Source: Glandiceps talaboti
Lineage: Eukaryota > Hemichordata > Enteropneusta > Spengelidae
Reading direction: 5' to 3'
Assembly (NCBI RefSeq): GCF_964340395.1
Contig: NC_135549.1
Coordinates: forward strand, 15,805,842-15,869,841
Length of the DNA: 64,000 nucleotides
The stretch's first letter is position 1, and each line of letters starts with the position of its first letter. The notes beneath the pieces are model-generated. The model was not told where the DNA came from. It ran no database searches and saw only the letters and a program-made list of their open reading frames with translations. This document shows, piece by piece, positions 62,898 to 64,000 of the stretch. Made by a program: the position numbers and the translations under genes.

Positions 62898-63121
<224 letters not shown>

Positions 63122-64000
63122 CTCTCCCCCTCCTCTCGCCCAAGTGTCCTCTCTGACTTGTATCGTTCCCATTTATGACCCAAGAGTTCTTTGTGTCTAT
63201 ATGCGCCCAAGAGTTCTATGTGTATGCAGATTATGGGTGTCAGAGTTCACAGCAACGCACTACAAAGTGTGTGCCTCCTTCTGTGCACAGACAAGTACTA
63301 GTAACTTGTCTGTGTTCTGTGTCAGTAACAATATCAGGTGCTTTTAAATAGCGGCGATACGTAGTAATCCCAGCCAGGCGTTGGTAAAACTACTCCCACT
63401 TCAACTTGTGCTTGAAATTCAGTTACCAAAATTTCCCATGTGATTTTTTTTACCTTGTGAACATCATTGACAATGCTATCATTACACTGGTAAATGAGGA
63501 AATAGTCGTACAATCCATTTGTTCTTGATGATAAAATAAAGAGTAACGGCAAACAGAGAGTCGCTGGTTATGCTACACGTATATGGCAGCATTTGGAATC
63601 ACTATTATTGAGTAGTGCAGATCACAAAATGATTATTATCCATTGAATAGTCGGTACCGGCAAAATAAAATTGACTATGAAAGTGACTTGATCTGTGCTA
63701 GGTTTAAGAGGCTAAATCGACCTGTTATTGGGGATAAACACGGTAATACGGAAGTATCAATGCGGGATTGAAATCGACATGTATCATCTGTTGTTCAATT
63801 TCACAAACACGCTCCTTCCCTGTAAAATGGATTTTGCAATCACCCCAATCCAATAAATGAGGATTTATACACCATCGTTACCAAATGACAAATGGCTTGT
63901 TAATGTCTATTAGCATGGCTTCCCTGTTCTAACTACAACAGACAATGAGGCACGGTGGATTTTCCCTCTCTCTCTCCCTCAGATACACCCCATTGAAGAC
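63122..64000. other. 3' flank
   Basis: No gene is recognised. It contains the hairpin at 63286 and a short CT run near 63965-63980 at the window edge. Confidence 0.5.
63286..63314 (+). repeat. Perfect 11-bp hairpin
   Basis: CACAGACAAGT (63286-63296), seven-base loop ACTAGTA, then the exact reverse complement (63304-63314). Just upstream, CCCAAGAGTTCT occurs twice (63179 and 63206), 27 bp apart. Confidence 0.7.

Overview
This is a window from an animal nuclear genome, AT-rich and crowded with microsatellites. It holds one gene I can support: a two-zinc-finger GATA transcription factor of the GATA1/2/3 class, on the + strand, with its coding part spread over five exons between 51777 and 60977. 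Spliced, these give 1500 nt, or 499 residues plus a stop. Every junction is GT..AG and every phase matches. Gene structure, fingers and the conserved N-terminal, central and C-terminal blocks agree with the bilaterian GATA1/2/3 (GATA123, Gata-C) family. A single class 1/2/3 gene, compact introns and many long simple repeats suggest a marine invertebrate such as an ambulacrarian, cephalochordate or lophotrochozoan. I cannot place it further from sequence alone.

Layout. 1-27 kb: no recognisable gene. It holds microsatellites, a nest of seven different simple repeats (16.9-17.5 kb), diverged tandem repeats of about 96 bp (12.7 kb and 24.6 kb), a three-copy repeat carrying E2F-like sites (19.84 kb) and several core-promoter-like patches. 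27.13-27.36 kb: a TATA box, an initiator and a short GC-richer stretch ending in a consensus splice donor, my best candidate for a distal non-coding first exon. 27.36-51.56 kb: a gene-poor stretch that would be a 24 kb 5'UTR intron if that exon belongs to the GATA gene. It contains a CRE-CRE-TATA patch (39.8 kb), a second donor-terminated candidate exon (41.7-41.9 kb), a strong G-quadruplex motif (36.9 kb) and a CCAAT + GC-box patch (50.8 kb). 51.56-60.98 kb: a clear splice acceptor, a 5'UTR with an ACT repeat, then the coding exons. 60.98-64 kb: 3'UTR and flank with several AATAAA signals, a long TC repeat and a perfect 11-bp hairpin.

How it fits together. The picture is a developmental regulator gene next to a large non-coding domain, as is usual for GATA genes. 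Several promoter-like sites raise the possibility of alternative first exons or non-coding transcripts, but none is proven here. I found no evidence of a new enzymatic or defence system. The most novel items are the candidate distal promoters and exons, the 96-bp repeat family, the E2F-site repeat and the mixed-class residue at the end of the C-finger.
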